From: an uncultured Treponema sp.
GTDB taxonomy: Bacteria; Spirochaetota; Spirochaetia; Treponematales; Treponemataceae
Assembly (NCBI GenBank): GCA_934691925.1
Contig: CAKUTI010000009.1
Coordinates: 1-58,876 of the forward strand
Length of the DNA: 58,876 bases
Reading direction: 5' to 3'
Program-made: the position numbers and the translations under genes
Notes under the pieces: generated by a model
Databases searched by the model: none
What the model was told of the DNA's origin: nothing
The model's input: the letters and a program-made list of their open reading frames with translations, nothing else
In this document: piece by piece, positions 1-7,329 of the stretch
How positions within the stretch are numbered: position 1 is the stretch's first letter
How the letters are laid out: every line of letters starts with the position of its first letter

Positions 1-75
1 AGAGATTATCCGATAGAAAAGTTTACAGAATACCTGGAAACAGCAGAAAAGTTGTATGAGGAGAAGTTTGATTAA
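1..75 (+). CDS. 3' end of an unidentified gene
   Basis: An open frame enters from the left edge and stops at TAA 73-75, giving a 24-residue C-terminus that is Glu/Lys-rich and probably helical (it ends EEKFD). The upstream part is missing, so no family can be named. A hairpin-type dispersed repeat begins immediately after the stop. The call rests only on the uninterrupted frame and a protein-like composition. Confidence 0.45.
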   Translation, partial: RDYPIEKFTEYLETAEKLYEEKFD

Positions 76-138
76 GCGTTAGGAATTGGAAGCCCGACCT
101 GAGCGAAGTGCCTGCACGGAGCGAGGGAAACGCCCAAA
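76..138. repeat. dispersed hairpin repeat, GCGTTAGG...AACGCCC type, copy 1
   Basis: It begins GCGTTAGGAATTGGAAGCCC and ends AAACGCCCAAAT, so the ends GCGTT/AACGC are inverted. The middle is variable and GC-rich. A second copy with the same ends but a different centre lies at 4266-4313. Elements of this look recur in intergenic regions of many bacteria; their function is unknown. Confidence 0.6.
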
Positions 139-196
139 TATAAAATTGGAATTGAATTGCTTTCCCTTTCCTATTTTCAATTTTTGGTTTTCAAAT

Positions 197-202
197 TATC
201 AT
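197..202 (+). promoter_or_regulatory. possible -10 box for the MATE gene
   Basis: TATCAT matches five of six positions of TATAAT and ends eight bases before the chosen ATG at 211. There is no Shine-Dalgarno sequence and no convincing -35. It fits the near-leaderless pattern seen at several genes in this window. Confidence 0.3.
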
Positions 203-210
203 CGTCATCT

Positions 211-1566
211 ATGAAAAGTTACGAGATGGACTTGACGGCTGGTAATCTTGCGCCGAAGCTTTTGCGTTTTAGCATTCCGCTTGTTTTGACTAATATCATG
301 CAGGTTTTGTTCAATATGACAGACCTTGCGGTTGTGGGGCGGTTTTCAGGGCCGGAGGCTTTGGGCGCGGTCGGCTCGGTTCCTAATTTTCTTTTCATTT
401 TTACGGGGCTTGTAATCGGGCTTGGAAGCGGCGTGAACTCAATCTGCGCGTTTTTTGTGGGGGCGAAAAGCAAAAAGGACTTGTCGGAGACGATTCACAC
501 GGCTTTTGTAATCTGTTTTGTGTTCGGCGTGATTTTGATGGCGGCGGGAATCGTTCTTGCGCGGCCGGTTCTTGTCCTGATGAACACGAAGCCTGAGCTG
601 ATTGACGGCGCGGTTTTGTATTTTAAGATTTATATGATTGGAATTCCGTTCGAGGCGCTTTTCAATTACGGAAACGGAGTCTTGAGCGCGGTGGGCGACA
701 CTAAGCGTCCTCTTTATTTTTTGACGGCTTCTGGAGTTGCGAACGCGCTTTTGAATCTCGTGTTTATAATCGGGCTTGGAATGAGCGTTGACGGCGTTGC
801 CTGGGGGTCTGTGATTGCGAATTTTCTTTCGGCGTTTCTTGTTCTGCTTGCGCTTGCGAAAGGAACTGGAGACGCGCGCCTTGAAATCAGAAAAATCCGT
901 GTGAGCTGGCAGAAGGCTTTGCGCGTCGTAAAGCTTGGAATTCCTGCTGGATTGCAGAATATGATTTTCGGGTTTGCGAATATGTTCATGCAGATGGGCT
1001 TGAATTCTTTTGACGCTGTTATGGTCTCTGGAAATGCGGCTGCTGCCAATGCGGATACTTTGATTTACAACATTATGGCGGCTTTTTATGTGGGATGTGC
1101 GACTTTTATCGGGCAGAACTACGGAGCTGGAAAGAAAAGCCGTGTTGTGAAAAGCTATGTCTGGGGAACTGTTTTCTCGTTTGCTGTGGGGCTTGCGCTT
1201 GGAATTCTTCTTCTGGTTTTCGCGCGCGAATTTTTGTCGCTTTTTACAGACAGCGAGGAAGTCATTTTGTGTGGCCTTGAGCGCGTGAGGATTATGGCGT
1301 TTGCTTATTGCGTTTCGGCCTTTATGGACAACTCGATTGCGGCTTGCCGCGGTCTTGGGAAAACTCTTGTTCCGTCTGTTATGGTCTCGCTCGGCTCGTG
1401 CGTCTTTAGAATTGTCTGGATTTTCACGGTTTTTGCGCATTTTAAGACTTTGCCGAGCTTGTTTTTGCTTTTTCCGTGCAGCTGGATTCTTACCGCGGTT
1501 TTCGTGTTCTCGTATTTTCTCGTGATTCTGAAAAAAGCGTTCCCGAAGTCTGTTCGGAATCTGTAA
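211..1566 (+). CDS. MATE family multidrug/Na+ or H+ antiporter
   Basis: This is an inner-membrane cation-coupled exporter of drugs or metabolites. The 451-residue protein has about twelve hydrophobic segments in two related halves. It opens with the typical MATE N-terminus (DLTAGNLAPKLLRFSIPLVL), followed by TDLAVVGRFSG in the first helix pair and NIMAAFYVGCATFIGQNYGA in the second half, both standard for the family. Length is normal. The ATG at 211 is preferred over an in-frame TTG at 157 because the extra 18 residues do not look like a MATE start. It stands alone, with a repeat element upstream and repeat-like spacer downstream. The substrate cannot be inferred. Confidence 0.9.
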   Translation: MKSYEMDLTAGNLAPKLLRFSIPLVLTNIMQVLFNMTDLAVVGRFSGPEALGAVGSVPNFLFIFTGLVIGLGSGVNSICAFFVGAKSKKDLSETIHTAFVICFVFGVILMAAGIVLARPVLVLMNTKPELIDGAVLYFKIYMIGIPFEALFNYGNGVLSAVGDTKRPLYFLTASGVANALLNLVFIIGLGMSVDGVAWGSVIANFLSAFLVLLALAKGTGDARLEIRKIRVSWQKALRVVKLGIPAGLQNMIFGFANMFMQMGLNSFDAVMVSGNAAAANADTLIYNIMAAFYVGCATFIGQNYGAGKKSRVVKSYVWGTVFSFAVGLALGILLLVFAREFLSLFTDSEEVILCGLERVRIMAFAYCVSAFMDNSIAACRGLGKTLVPSVMVSLGSCVFRIVWIFTVFAHFKTLPSLFLLFPCSWILTAVFVFSYFLVILKKAFPKSVRNL

Positions 1567-1680
1567 AAGTTGTGTCATTCCGGGCTTGTGAAAAATGTGT
1601 CATTCTGAACTCGGGCAAAAAATTGTTCGCTTTGATTCTGAATCTTTGAATTAAAAAATTTTGCATTGTGAATTATGAGA

Positions 1681-1712
1681 TGCTGAACTCGACCTCGTGG
1701 ACGAGTTCAGCA
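1681..1712. repeat. inverted repeat, TGCTGAACTCG/CGAGTTCAGCA
   Basis: Perfect 11-bp arms at 1681-1691 and 1702-1712 enclose a 10-base centre that can pair further (CC/GG). A partial relative (CATTCTGAACTCGGGC) lies near 1600. It sits between the MATE gene and pth and has no U-run directly behind it, so it is more likely a dispersed REP-like hairpin than a terminator. Confidence 0.6.
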
Positions 1713-1763
1713 TGACGAGATTTTGATTCTTGAAATTGTTAATTATTAATTATGAATCGTGCA

Positions 1764-1793
1764 TTGTGAATTATCGTTCAAAATCACTATAAT
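1764..1793 (+). promoter_or_regulatory. promoter of pth-mazG
   Basis: TTGTGA (1764-1769), an 18-base spacer and a perfect TATAAT (1788-1793). Only eight bases separate the -10 box from the pth ATG at 1802, so the expected transcription start is at or just before the start codon and no ribosome-binding site fits. Confidence 0.6.
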
Positions 1794-1801
1794 CTTCTAT
1801 T

Positions 1802-2470
1802 ATGATTAAACTTGTTGCTTTTCTTGGAAATTACGGGGCTGAGTACGCTGGAACGCGGCACAATGTTGCATGGACTTTTGCGGAGCAGCTTCCTTTTTAC
1901 GATAGGCTTTCTTTTCAGAACAAATTCAAGGGCGACTACGCTGCGGTTGAGACAAAAACTTTGGCAGAGTGGTTCGCCGACACAAAAATGTACGCGAAAA
2001 AGGACGGAAGCGCGCCGGTTGTTCCTGAAGACGCTCCAGACAAAATTTATTTCTTGAAGCCTTTAACCTATATGAATCTCAGCGGAGAATCGGTGGGAGA
2101 GCTTGCTCGTTTTTACAAGATAAATCCGTCTGAAATTCTCGTTGTTCACGATGAGCTGGAGCTCCCGATTGGAACTGTGAGCCTGAAATGGAGCGGCGGA
2201 CTCGGCGGACATAACGGCTTGCGCTCGATGAAGGCGACTTTCGGAACTGCGGATTTCTGGCGGCTTCGATTCGGGCTTACAAAGCCGGTTGACCGCGATA
2301 TTGCCGGCTATGTTCTTTCAAAATTCACGGCGGACGAGAACATAATTCTTGCGCAGGAATTTGCTCAGACAAACGAGATGTTTGCGAAATTTCTTCTTTC
2401 AAGCGATGAAAATCAGAAAAGAATTTTGCAGTCATGGACAAAGAAAAAAATCGTAGAGACAAAAAAATGA
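1802..2470 (+). CDS. pth: peptidyl-tRNA hydrolase
   Basis: Cytosolic enzyme that hydrolyses the ester bond between nascent peptide and tRNA in prematurely released peptidyl-tRNA. Family residues are in place: Asn10 in LGNYG, catalytic His20 in TRHNVAW, the Asp of VVHDELELP and the Asn of GGLGGHNGLRS. At 222 residues it is about 30 longer than the common form. The extra length includes a stretch around residues 55-75 and a Lys-rich tail. The stop overlaps the next start (ATGA, 2467-2470), which implies translational coupling with mazG. There is no Shine-Dalgarno; a TATAAT lies eight bases upstream of the ATG. Confidence 0.93.
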   Translation: MIKLVAFLGNYGAEYAGTRHNVAWTFAEQLPFYDRLSFQNKFKGDYAAVETKTLAEWFADTKMYAKKDGSAPVVPEDAPDKIYFLKPLTYMNLSGESVGELARFYKINPSEILVVHDELELPIGTVSLKWSGGLGGHNGLRSMKATFGTADFWRLRFGLTKPVDRDIAGYVLSKFTADENIILAQEFAQTNEMFAKFLLSSDENQKRILQSWTKKKIVETKK

Positions 2471-3525
2471 GATTAAAAGCGACAAATCCTCAAAATCAGA
2501 ATAAAGATTTTAGTCAGAACGAAAATTTTTCCTCAAATTCGGAAGAAAATCTGAATTCAAAATCGGCTGAAAGTCAGATTGAAAATCTGAATCAAAATTC
2601 TGCTGAATCCGGATTAAAATCCGAATCGAAGTCAGAAATTGAAACGAAGAGCGAATTAAATTCAAAAAGCGCGTTTGAAAAATTTTTCGAGACTGTAAAA
2701 GCTGTGCGAAAGGGCTGCCCGTGGGACAAAGACCAGACCGCGCTTTCGCTCCGCTCCACTTTTTTTGAGGAAACTTGCGAGGCCTTGGACGCAATCACCG
2801 CGCAGGATTCTGAGCACGTAAAGGAAGAGCTTGGCGATGTGCTTTTGAATGTTGTCTTGATTGCTTATCTTTTTGAGGAAAAAAATCTTTTCACGGTTGA
2901 GGACTCAATCAACGCAATTACTGAAAAGCTGATTCGCCGCCATCCGCACGTTTTCAAGGAAAGCGAAGGCAAAAGCGAGATAAGAGACGAGGCGAAAACT
3001 TCCGATCAGGCTTTGAGCCAGTGGGACAGAATCAAGGCAAATGTTGAGGGAAGAAAATCTGATTCAGTTCTGGACGAAGTTCCTGAGAATTTTCCTCCGG
3101 TTTTAAAATCCTATAAAATGCTCAAAAAAGCCGCGAAGCTGAATTTTGAGTGGCGAAGCATAAGCGAGTGCGCGGAAAAATTTTTTGAGGAGCTTTCTGA
3201 GATGAAATCCGCGCGCGAGGAAGTTCAAAGCGCGAAAAAATATCCCGACGAAAAGCCGTTTTCTGTAAGCTCGGACTCAAAAGAGCTGGACGAGGCACAG
3301 CTTCATCTTGAGGAAGAATTCGGCGACGCGCTTCTTTCGTTCATAAATTACGGCCGCTGGCTTGGAATCGACGCTAATGTTGCGCTTCAAAGAGCAAACA
3401 AAAAGTTTTACAGGCGTTTTACTTTCGTTGAGAAAAAAATGAAGGAAAACAATATTCCTTTTGACGAAAGCCAGAAAAAGCAGATGATGGAATTTTGGGA
3501 GCAGGCGAAAAACTCAGGAATTTGA
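2467..3525 (+). CDS. mazG: nucleoside triphosphate pyrophosphohydrolase MazG
   Basis: Hydrolyses NTPs/dNTPs to the monophosphate and pyrophosphate, a nucleotide-pool housekeeping activity. The MazG core starts about residue 65 with GCPWDKDQT and is followed by the metal-binding EETCEALDAI and EELGDVLLNVV motifs, KLIRRHPHVF, and a second acidic helix (LEEEFGDALLSF) in the C-terminal half, as in two-domain MazG proteins. The first roughly 60 residues are a Ser/Asn/Glu/Lys low-complexity tail not expected in MazG. The ATG at 2467 overlaps the pth stop as ATGA and is preferred to an in-frame ATG at 2434. The 352-residue length exceeds the usual ~265 because of the tail and small inserts. Confidence 0.9.
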   Translation: MRLKATNPQNQNKDFSQNENFSSNSEENLNSKSAESQIENLNQNSAESGLKSESKSEIETKSELNSKSAFEKFFETVKAVRKGCPWDKDQTALSLRSTFFEETCEALDAITAQDSEHVKEELGDVLLNVVLIAYLFEEKNLFTVEDSINAITEKLIRRHPHVFKESEGKSEIRDEAKTSDQALSQWDRIKANVEGRKSDSVLDEVPENFPPVLKSYKMLKKAAKLNFEWRSISECAEKFFEELSEMKSAREEVQSAKKYPDEKPFSVSSDSKELDEAQLHLEEEFGDALLSFINYGRWLGIDANVALQRANKKFYRRFTFVEKKMKENNIPFDESQKKQMMEFWEQAKNSGI

Positions 3526-3599
3526 GCGTGGAACGCGGCGGATTGCTTTGCGCAGACTTTTGCCGTGTTCGCGCTTATGCTGGCGAAATCCGTCCTCAG

Positions 3600-3628
3600 T
3601 TGTTTTTTAGCCTTTTTTTTATTATATT
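3600..3628 (+). promoter_or_regulatory. promoter of clpP
   Basis: TTGTTT (3600-3605), a 17-base spacer and TATATT (3623-3628), with only six bases to the clpP ATG at 3635. No Shine-Dalgarno is present, so a leaderless transcript is predicted. Confidence 0.5.
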
Positions 3629-3634
3629 TCTAAT

Positions 3635-4243
3635 ATGAAAATTTTTAACGAAAACGAAGAAGAGAAAAAAGATTCAGAGAAGGAAAGTCCTCTCGCTGAA
3701 AAATTTTTGAAAACACGCCAGATTATTTTGAGCGGCGAAATAAATGAGGAAAACACTGCGAAAGTGATTCAGCAGCTTCTTTTGCTTGAGGCTGACAGCG
3801 ACAAGCCGATTTATATTTACATTGACTCTCCTGGTGGCTCGATCGATTCAGGATTTGGAATTTACGATATTATCCGCTTTATAAACGCGCCTGTTTACAC
3901 AATCGGAACAGGATTGATTGCGAGCATGGGCTCGATAATCTTGCTTTCAGTGCCGAAAGAACGACGCCTTGCGCTTCCGAACAGCCATTATCTTATCCAT
4001 CAGCCACTGATTGGCGGAGTTGCACGCGGAGTTGCGACAGACTTGGAGATTCAGGCTGAGGAAATTGCAAAGTCAAAGGAAAAGCTTATAAAGCTGATTG
4101 CGGCTGAAACTGGAAAGCCTGCTGAGCAGGTTGCGTCTGACTGCGACCGCGACCATTGGCTTACTGCGGATGAGGCTCTTGAATACGGACTTGTGGGCAA
4201 GGTGATTTCTTCAAGAAAAGAACTTCAGGAAATTGCAAAATAA
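3635..4243 (+). CDS. clpP: ATP-dependent Clp protease proteolytic subunit
   Basis: Serine peptidase that forms the tetradecameric chamber working with ClpX/ClpA-type unfoldases. The catalytic triad is visible: Ser97 in IASMGS, His122 in YLIHQP, and an Asp near residue 169 in the SDCDRDHWL segment. The oxyanion-region SPGGS lies at 65-69. The 202-residue length is normal. The N-terminus is short, acidic and Lys-rich (about 20 residues) rather than a classical propeptide. No clpX or lon follows, so it is monocistronic here. Spirochaetes often carry two clpP genes; which paralogue this is cannot be decided from this window. Confidence 0.93.
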   Translation: MKIFNENEEEKKDSEKESPLAEKFLKTRQIILSGEINEENTAKVIQQLLLLEADSDKPIYIYIDSPGGSIDSGFGIYDIIRFINAPVYTIGTGLIASMGSIILLSVPKERRLALPNSHYLIHQPLIGGVARGVATDLEIQAEEIAKSKEKLIKLIAAETGKPAEQVASDCDRDHWLTADEALEYGLVGKVISSRKELQEIAK

Positions 4244-4265
4244 CGGCTGACTGCGCGGCTTTCTT

Positions 4266-4313
4266 GCGTTAGGGATTTGAAAAGCCCGGCGGCGGAGCCG
4301 CAACGCCCGAATT
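4266..4313. repeat. dispersed hairpin repeat, GCGTTAGG...AACGCCC type, copy 2
   Basis: Starts GCGTTAGGGATTTGAAAAGC and ends CAACGCCCGAAT, with an inner hairpin CGGC-GGCGGA-GCCG. The ends match copy 1 at 76-138 but the middle differs. It ends only seven bases before the ATG of the next gene, so it may form part of that gene's 5' region. Confidence 0.6.
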
Positions 4314-4320
4314 TGTTTTT

Positions 4321-5403
4321 ATGACTTTTGGAATTACGGACAAGATTGTTGACGATATTATTTTCGCGATGGAAAATCAGAACAGCTTGTTCGTTTTTGA
4401 TGCGGAAAAAAATCAGGTTGCCGCGATTGACTCGGAAATTGTCGCCGACGACTTGGTTGAGCAGGAAAAAGGCTATGTTCTTCCGGTCTGGGAGCCGGAG
4501 GATGGTTTTAAACTTTTGGAAGATTTTACCGGGACGCTTCAAAACGCGAAAATCCGCGCGGAGCTTAGGCAGATTCTTTCAAACGGCAGGGGGGTGTTCA
4601 AGAATTTTAAAAACGCTTTAAAACGGTATCCGTCGCTCGAAAGATGCTTTCACACGTTCAAGACAAAGAAAATGCGTTCTGTCGTTTACGACTGGTACAA
4701 TTCACTTCGCGAAAACTGGGGGCTTGAGTCGTTTAGTTTCAGTCAAAATCAGGAAGATTCGAACGATTTGCTAAGGCAGGATTTTCAGTTCAGCGAGTAC
4801 AATCCAAAAGAGGATGCGGGTTGCATTGCCAAAGCGGCAGGTGAAATTGCGGAGGAGATTAAGGATTTTTACCCGGAAAAAGTCGGTTTGGCGATTGGCC
4901 AGCATTGGCTTCGCAAGTTTAATGATTTGATTCCTGACAGTTGCGGTTTTGTTTGCCGCACAACTTCGGATGACTTTGCCGGATGCCTTTTGTTTTCTCT
5001 TCCAGAATCGAAAGATTCAAAATCGGTAGATTTGAAATCTTGTGATTCAAAATCTTCAGATTTGAAATCGAAATATTCGGACTCTAAATCGAAAGATTCA
5101 GAGCCTTCTGATTTGAAAATTTCGGATTCTAAATTTTGTGATTTGAAATCTTTAGATTTGAAATCCTCAGAAAATCAGAACGAAGCGGCTTTTTTTACTG
5201 CTTGTTTTGTCAATCAGAATTACCGCTGCATGGGAATTGCCGCAGAGCTTTTTTTTAGCTGCGTTTCCCTTTTGAAAGAGCGCGGAATTCACTGGTTTAT
5301 TATTGCCGAAACATCTGTCCCGGAATTCTTAGAACCTTTGTTAAATCGTTGCGGTTTTGAAAAATCAGGTTCAGTTTATCTGGCTCATCTGGCAGACAAT
5401 TAG
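4321..5403 (+). CDS. UPF0158 domain fused to a GNAT acetyltransferase
   Basis: Residues 1-140 resemble UPF0158 (an uncharacterised family), with IIFAMENQNSLFVFDAEKN near the start and the C-terminal part of that domain including VVYDWYNSLRENWGLESF. Residues about 150-360 look like a GCN5-type N-acetyltransferase: a GCLLFSLPES strand, then the acetyl-CoA motif region FVNQNYRCMGIAAELFF and a C-terminal CGFEKSGSVYL segment. The GNAT fold is interrupted at residues 229-283 by a Ser/Lys/Asp repeat (SKSxDLKS-like) placed between two core strands. Substrate unknown. The ATG at 4321 lacks a clear ribosome-binding site; ATG 4369 is an alternative but would cut the conserved N-terminus. Confidence 0.75.
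   Translation: MTFGITDKIVDDIIFAMENQNSLFVFDAEKNQVAAIDSEIVADDLVEQEKGYVLPVWEPEDGFKLLEDFTGTLQNAKIRAELRQILSNGRGVFKNFKNALKRYPSLERCFHTFKTKKMRSVVYDWYNSLRENWGLESFSFSQNQEDSNDLLRQDFQFSEYNPKEDAGCIAKAAGEIAEEIKDFYPEKVGLAIGQHWLRKFNDLIPDSCGFVCRTTSDDFAGCLLFSLPESKDSKSVDLKSCDSKSSDLKSKYSDSKSKDSEPSDLKISDSKFCDLKSLDLKSSENQNEAAFFTACFVNQNYRCMGIAAELFFSCVSLLKERGIHWFIIAETSVPEFLEPLLNRCGFEKSGSVYLAHLADN
5005..5170 (+). repeat. degenerate coding repeat inside the GNAT domain
   Basis: About a dozen imperfect copies of GATTTGAAATC / GATTCAAAATC encode a Ser-Lys-Asp-Leu-rich spacer. Units vary in length and sequence, but most keep the reading frame. Confidence 0.7.
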
Positions 5404-5429
5404 ATTTTTTTATTTTTAGGAGCTTATTT

Positions 5430-6332
5430 ATGGCATTCAGACGTGGTTTTAGACGCAGCAATTTTAGACAGAACAGAGAAATCAATCTCGATCAGGCTGC
5501 AGCTTATCTTCAGGAAGTTGTTTCAAGGGTAAAGGCAAATCCTGATGAATTTGAAGCGCTCAGAAAAGTATTCAAGAAAAACGTTCCGCTCACAATGAGA
5601 AGCTGGGTTGCGGCTTATCTTTTGAGAAATTCAAGCGGCTCAATCGCTCATTTTGGATTCCGCAAGGAAAGAGACGAGAACAGAACTGAAAGAGATTTTT
5701 CTCACAGAAATTCACAGCGCGAGGAATCGCCAGTTTCAGCGGAAAATGTTTCAGAGAACGCTTCTGCAGCTCCAGTTTCAGCAGAGCAGCCAAGAGAACG
5801 CTTCACACGCGTTGAGATTGCTCCTGAGCAGGCTGCTTCAATTTTTGTTGGAGTCGGAAGAAACCGCCGTGTTTATCCGCGCGACTTGGTTGGACTTTTT
5901 ATCAGCGTTGCAGGAATCGAAAAAGACAGAATCGGAAATATCAGCGTGCTTGCAAATTATTCTTTTGTCCAGCTTTACAAGGAAGACGCGGACAAGGCTA
6001 TCAGCGCGCTTAACGGATACAATTTCCGCGGTCGCCCGCTTAGCGTAAGCTATTCACGCCAGCGCGACGACGAGAACGCAAACGAGGCTGAAAAAGCTGA
6101 GACTGCGCCAGTTGCGGAAAAAACTCAGACAATCGAGAATTATGAGAACAACGAGCCAGTTCCGAATGTTTCAAACGCGTCTGCTCCAATCGCTGACGCT
6201 TTCACAAGACCGAACAGCGACACAGTTGCGGAGCAGGCTGCATTTGCGAAAGCTCAGGCTGAAATGACAGACGAGGAAATCTTGGCTGCGCGCCGCCCTC
6301 GCTCAAGCTCTTCTGCGGACGTTCAGAACTGA
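5430..6332 (+). CDS. stand-alone DbpA-type RNA-binding domain protein
   Basis: The 300-residue protein has a basic Arg-rich start, a helical region with RSWVAAYLL at about residues 52-60, a low-complexity linker, and at about residues 135-205 a domain like the C-terminal RNA-binding domain of DbpA/CsdA helicases: VGVGRNRRVYPRDLVGLF, then SFVQLYKEDADKAISALNGY and FRGRPLSVSYSRQ. There is no DEAD-box helicase core. The tail is Glu/Ala-rich and probably disordered. An RNA-binding or ribosome-assembly role is inferred from the domain only. A good ribosome-binding site (TAGGAG, 5417-5422) fixes the start. It follows the UPF0158/GNAT gene by 26 bases and is probably cotranscribed with it. Confidence 0.8.
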   Translation: MAFRRGFRRSNFRQNREINLDQAAAYLQEVVSRVKANPDEFEALRKVFKKNVPLTMRSWVAAYLLRNSSGSIAHFGFRKERDENRTERDFSHRNSQREESPVSAENVSENASAAPVSAEQPRERFTRVEIAPEQAASIFVGVGRNRRVYPRDLVGLFISVAGIEKDRIGNISVLANYSFVQLYKEDADKAISALNGYNFRGRPLSVSYSRQRDDENANEAEKAETAPVAEKTQTIENYENNEPVPNVSNASAPIADAFTRPNSDTVAEQAAFAKAQAEMTDEEILAARRPRSSSSADVQN

Positions 6333-6351
6333 AGTTCAGTAATTGATTTGA

Positions 6352-6432
6352 ACAGATTCCGAAACAAGTTTAGAATGACAGTTTCTGAAAATATTTCGGA
6401 CAGATTCTGAAACTCAGTTCAGAATGACGCTT
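6352..6432. repeat. direct repeat pair, ACAGATTC(C/T)GAAAC...AGAATGAC
   Basis: Two copies of about 33 bases start at 6352 and 6400 (48-base offset) and differ at only a few positions. They resemble widespread REP-like sequences of the type GAAACAAGTTCAGAATGAC. Confidence 0.65.
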
Positions 6433-6444
6433 TGAAATTGATTT

Positions 6445-6502
6445 TTGCCCGATTTTTATCGATTTTCGTAAAATTGAAAATAAAAAATCGGGCAATTTTT
6501 TT
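6445..6502 (+). terminator. probable intrinsic terminator after the DbpA-domain gene
   Basis: The 13-bp arms TTGCCCGATTTTT (6445-6457) and AAAAATCGGGCAA (6483-6495) are perfectly complementary and followed by seven T (6496-6502). The 25-base loop is longer than usual. It lies between the DbpA-domain gene and the MBL gene, both on the plus strand. Confidence 0.6.
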
Positions 6503-6597
6503 GTTTTTGCCGCGTTCGCTTTTCTTTGTTTGTTTTTCGTTTTTGAAAACGCAATGAAGTTCAGCGGAACGCGACTGTTTTTTGCTTTTTTTTCTAT

Positions 6598-7329
6598 ATG
6601 ATAAAAGTTCTTCACACCGGACCTTTAAAAGTAAACACGCTTGTTGTGCCGCTTGCGGAAAATTTTGTTTTCGTTGTTGATTCTGCTTGCTGCCATTTTT
6701 CGCGCGATTCCAATTTTTTGACCGACTATCTAAATCAGAATAATCTCGTTCCTGTCGCGGCGGTTTTGACCCACGGCCATTTTGACCATGTTTCCGGGCT
6801 GAAATCTTTAAGAGAATCTTTTTCAAATATTCCGGTTGCGATTCATAAGGAAGACGCGAATTTAATCGGGAAAAATTCAGAAATTGAGCAGGAAAAAGGG
6901 CTTTATCAGATGGGCTTCGATGTTTTTCTTCCGTTTGTTTCCGATTTGCCGGACGCGGACTGCTTTCTTGAAGAGGGAAAATCGCTTTTTGATTCTCTTG
7001 GAGACAAAATCTCCGAAAATTTTTCTGATGAAAAAAATAAAATCAGCAAGGATTCTTTGAAGAAAATTCTTGAAAAACTTTCTGAATGGAAAATTTTCCA
7101 CACTCCGGGACACACAAAAGGTAGCTGCTGTTTTTACAATTCTGAGGAGAAAATTCTGATTTCAGGCGACACGATGTTTTTTCAAAGCTGGGGAAGAACT
7201 GATTTGCCGGGCGGAGACGAGAGAGAAATCCACAGAAGCCTTGAAAAAATTCGCAAGAATGTTGCAGGCGACACGCTTGTTTTCTCAGGGCATGACAAGC
7301 GCGAATTTTTGCTTTCTGAAAACTTTTAG
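6598..7329 (+). CDS. MBL-fold metallo-hydrolase (glyoxalase II-like)
   Basis: A cytosolic metallo-beta-lactamase-fold hydrolase. The dinuclear metal site is complete: THGHFDH at 58-64, HTPGHTKGS about 165-173, SGDTMFFQSWGRTDLPGGD (Asp ligand and the GRTDLPGG signature of glyoxalase II-like proteins) and the final SGHD. Length 243 is slightly above the usual ~210 because of a Lys/Ser/Asp-rich insert near residue 130-150. The substrate, possibly a glutathione-type or other thioester, is not determined. The stop overlaps the convergent phosphoesterase by four bases. Confidence 0.88.
   Translation: MIKVLHTGPLKVNTLVVPLAENFVFVVDSACCHFSRDSNFLTDYLNQNNLVPVAAVLTHGHFDHVSGLKSLRESFSNIPVAIHKEDANLIGKNSEIEQEKGLYQMGFDVFLPFVSDLPDADCFLEEGKSLFDSLGDKISENFSDEKNKISKDSLKKILEKLSEWKIFHTPGHTKGSCCFYNSEEKILISGDTMFFQSWGRTDLPGGDEREIHRSLEKIRKNVAGDTLVFSGHDKREFLLSENF

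Noticed and set aside
439..1578. Long minus-strand frame opposite the MATE gene
   Set aside because: It is antisense to a clear transporter gene; the translation is Arg/Lys/Asn-rich with no family features, as expected for a shadow frame.
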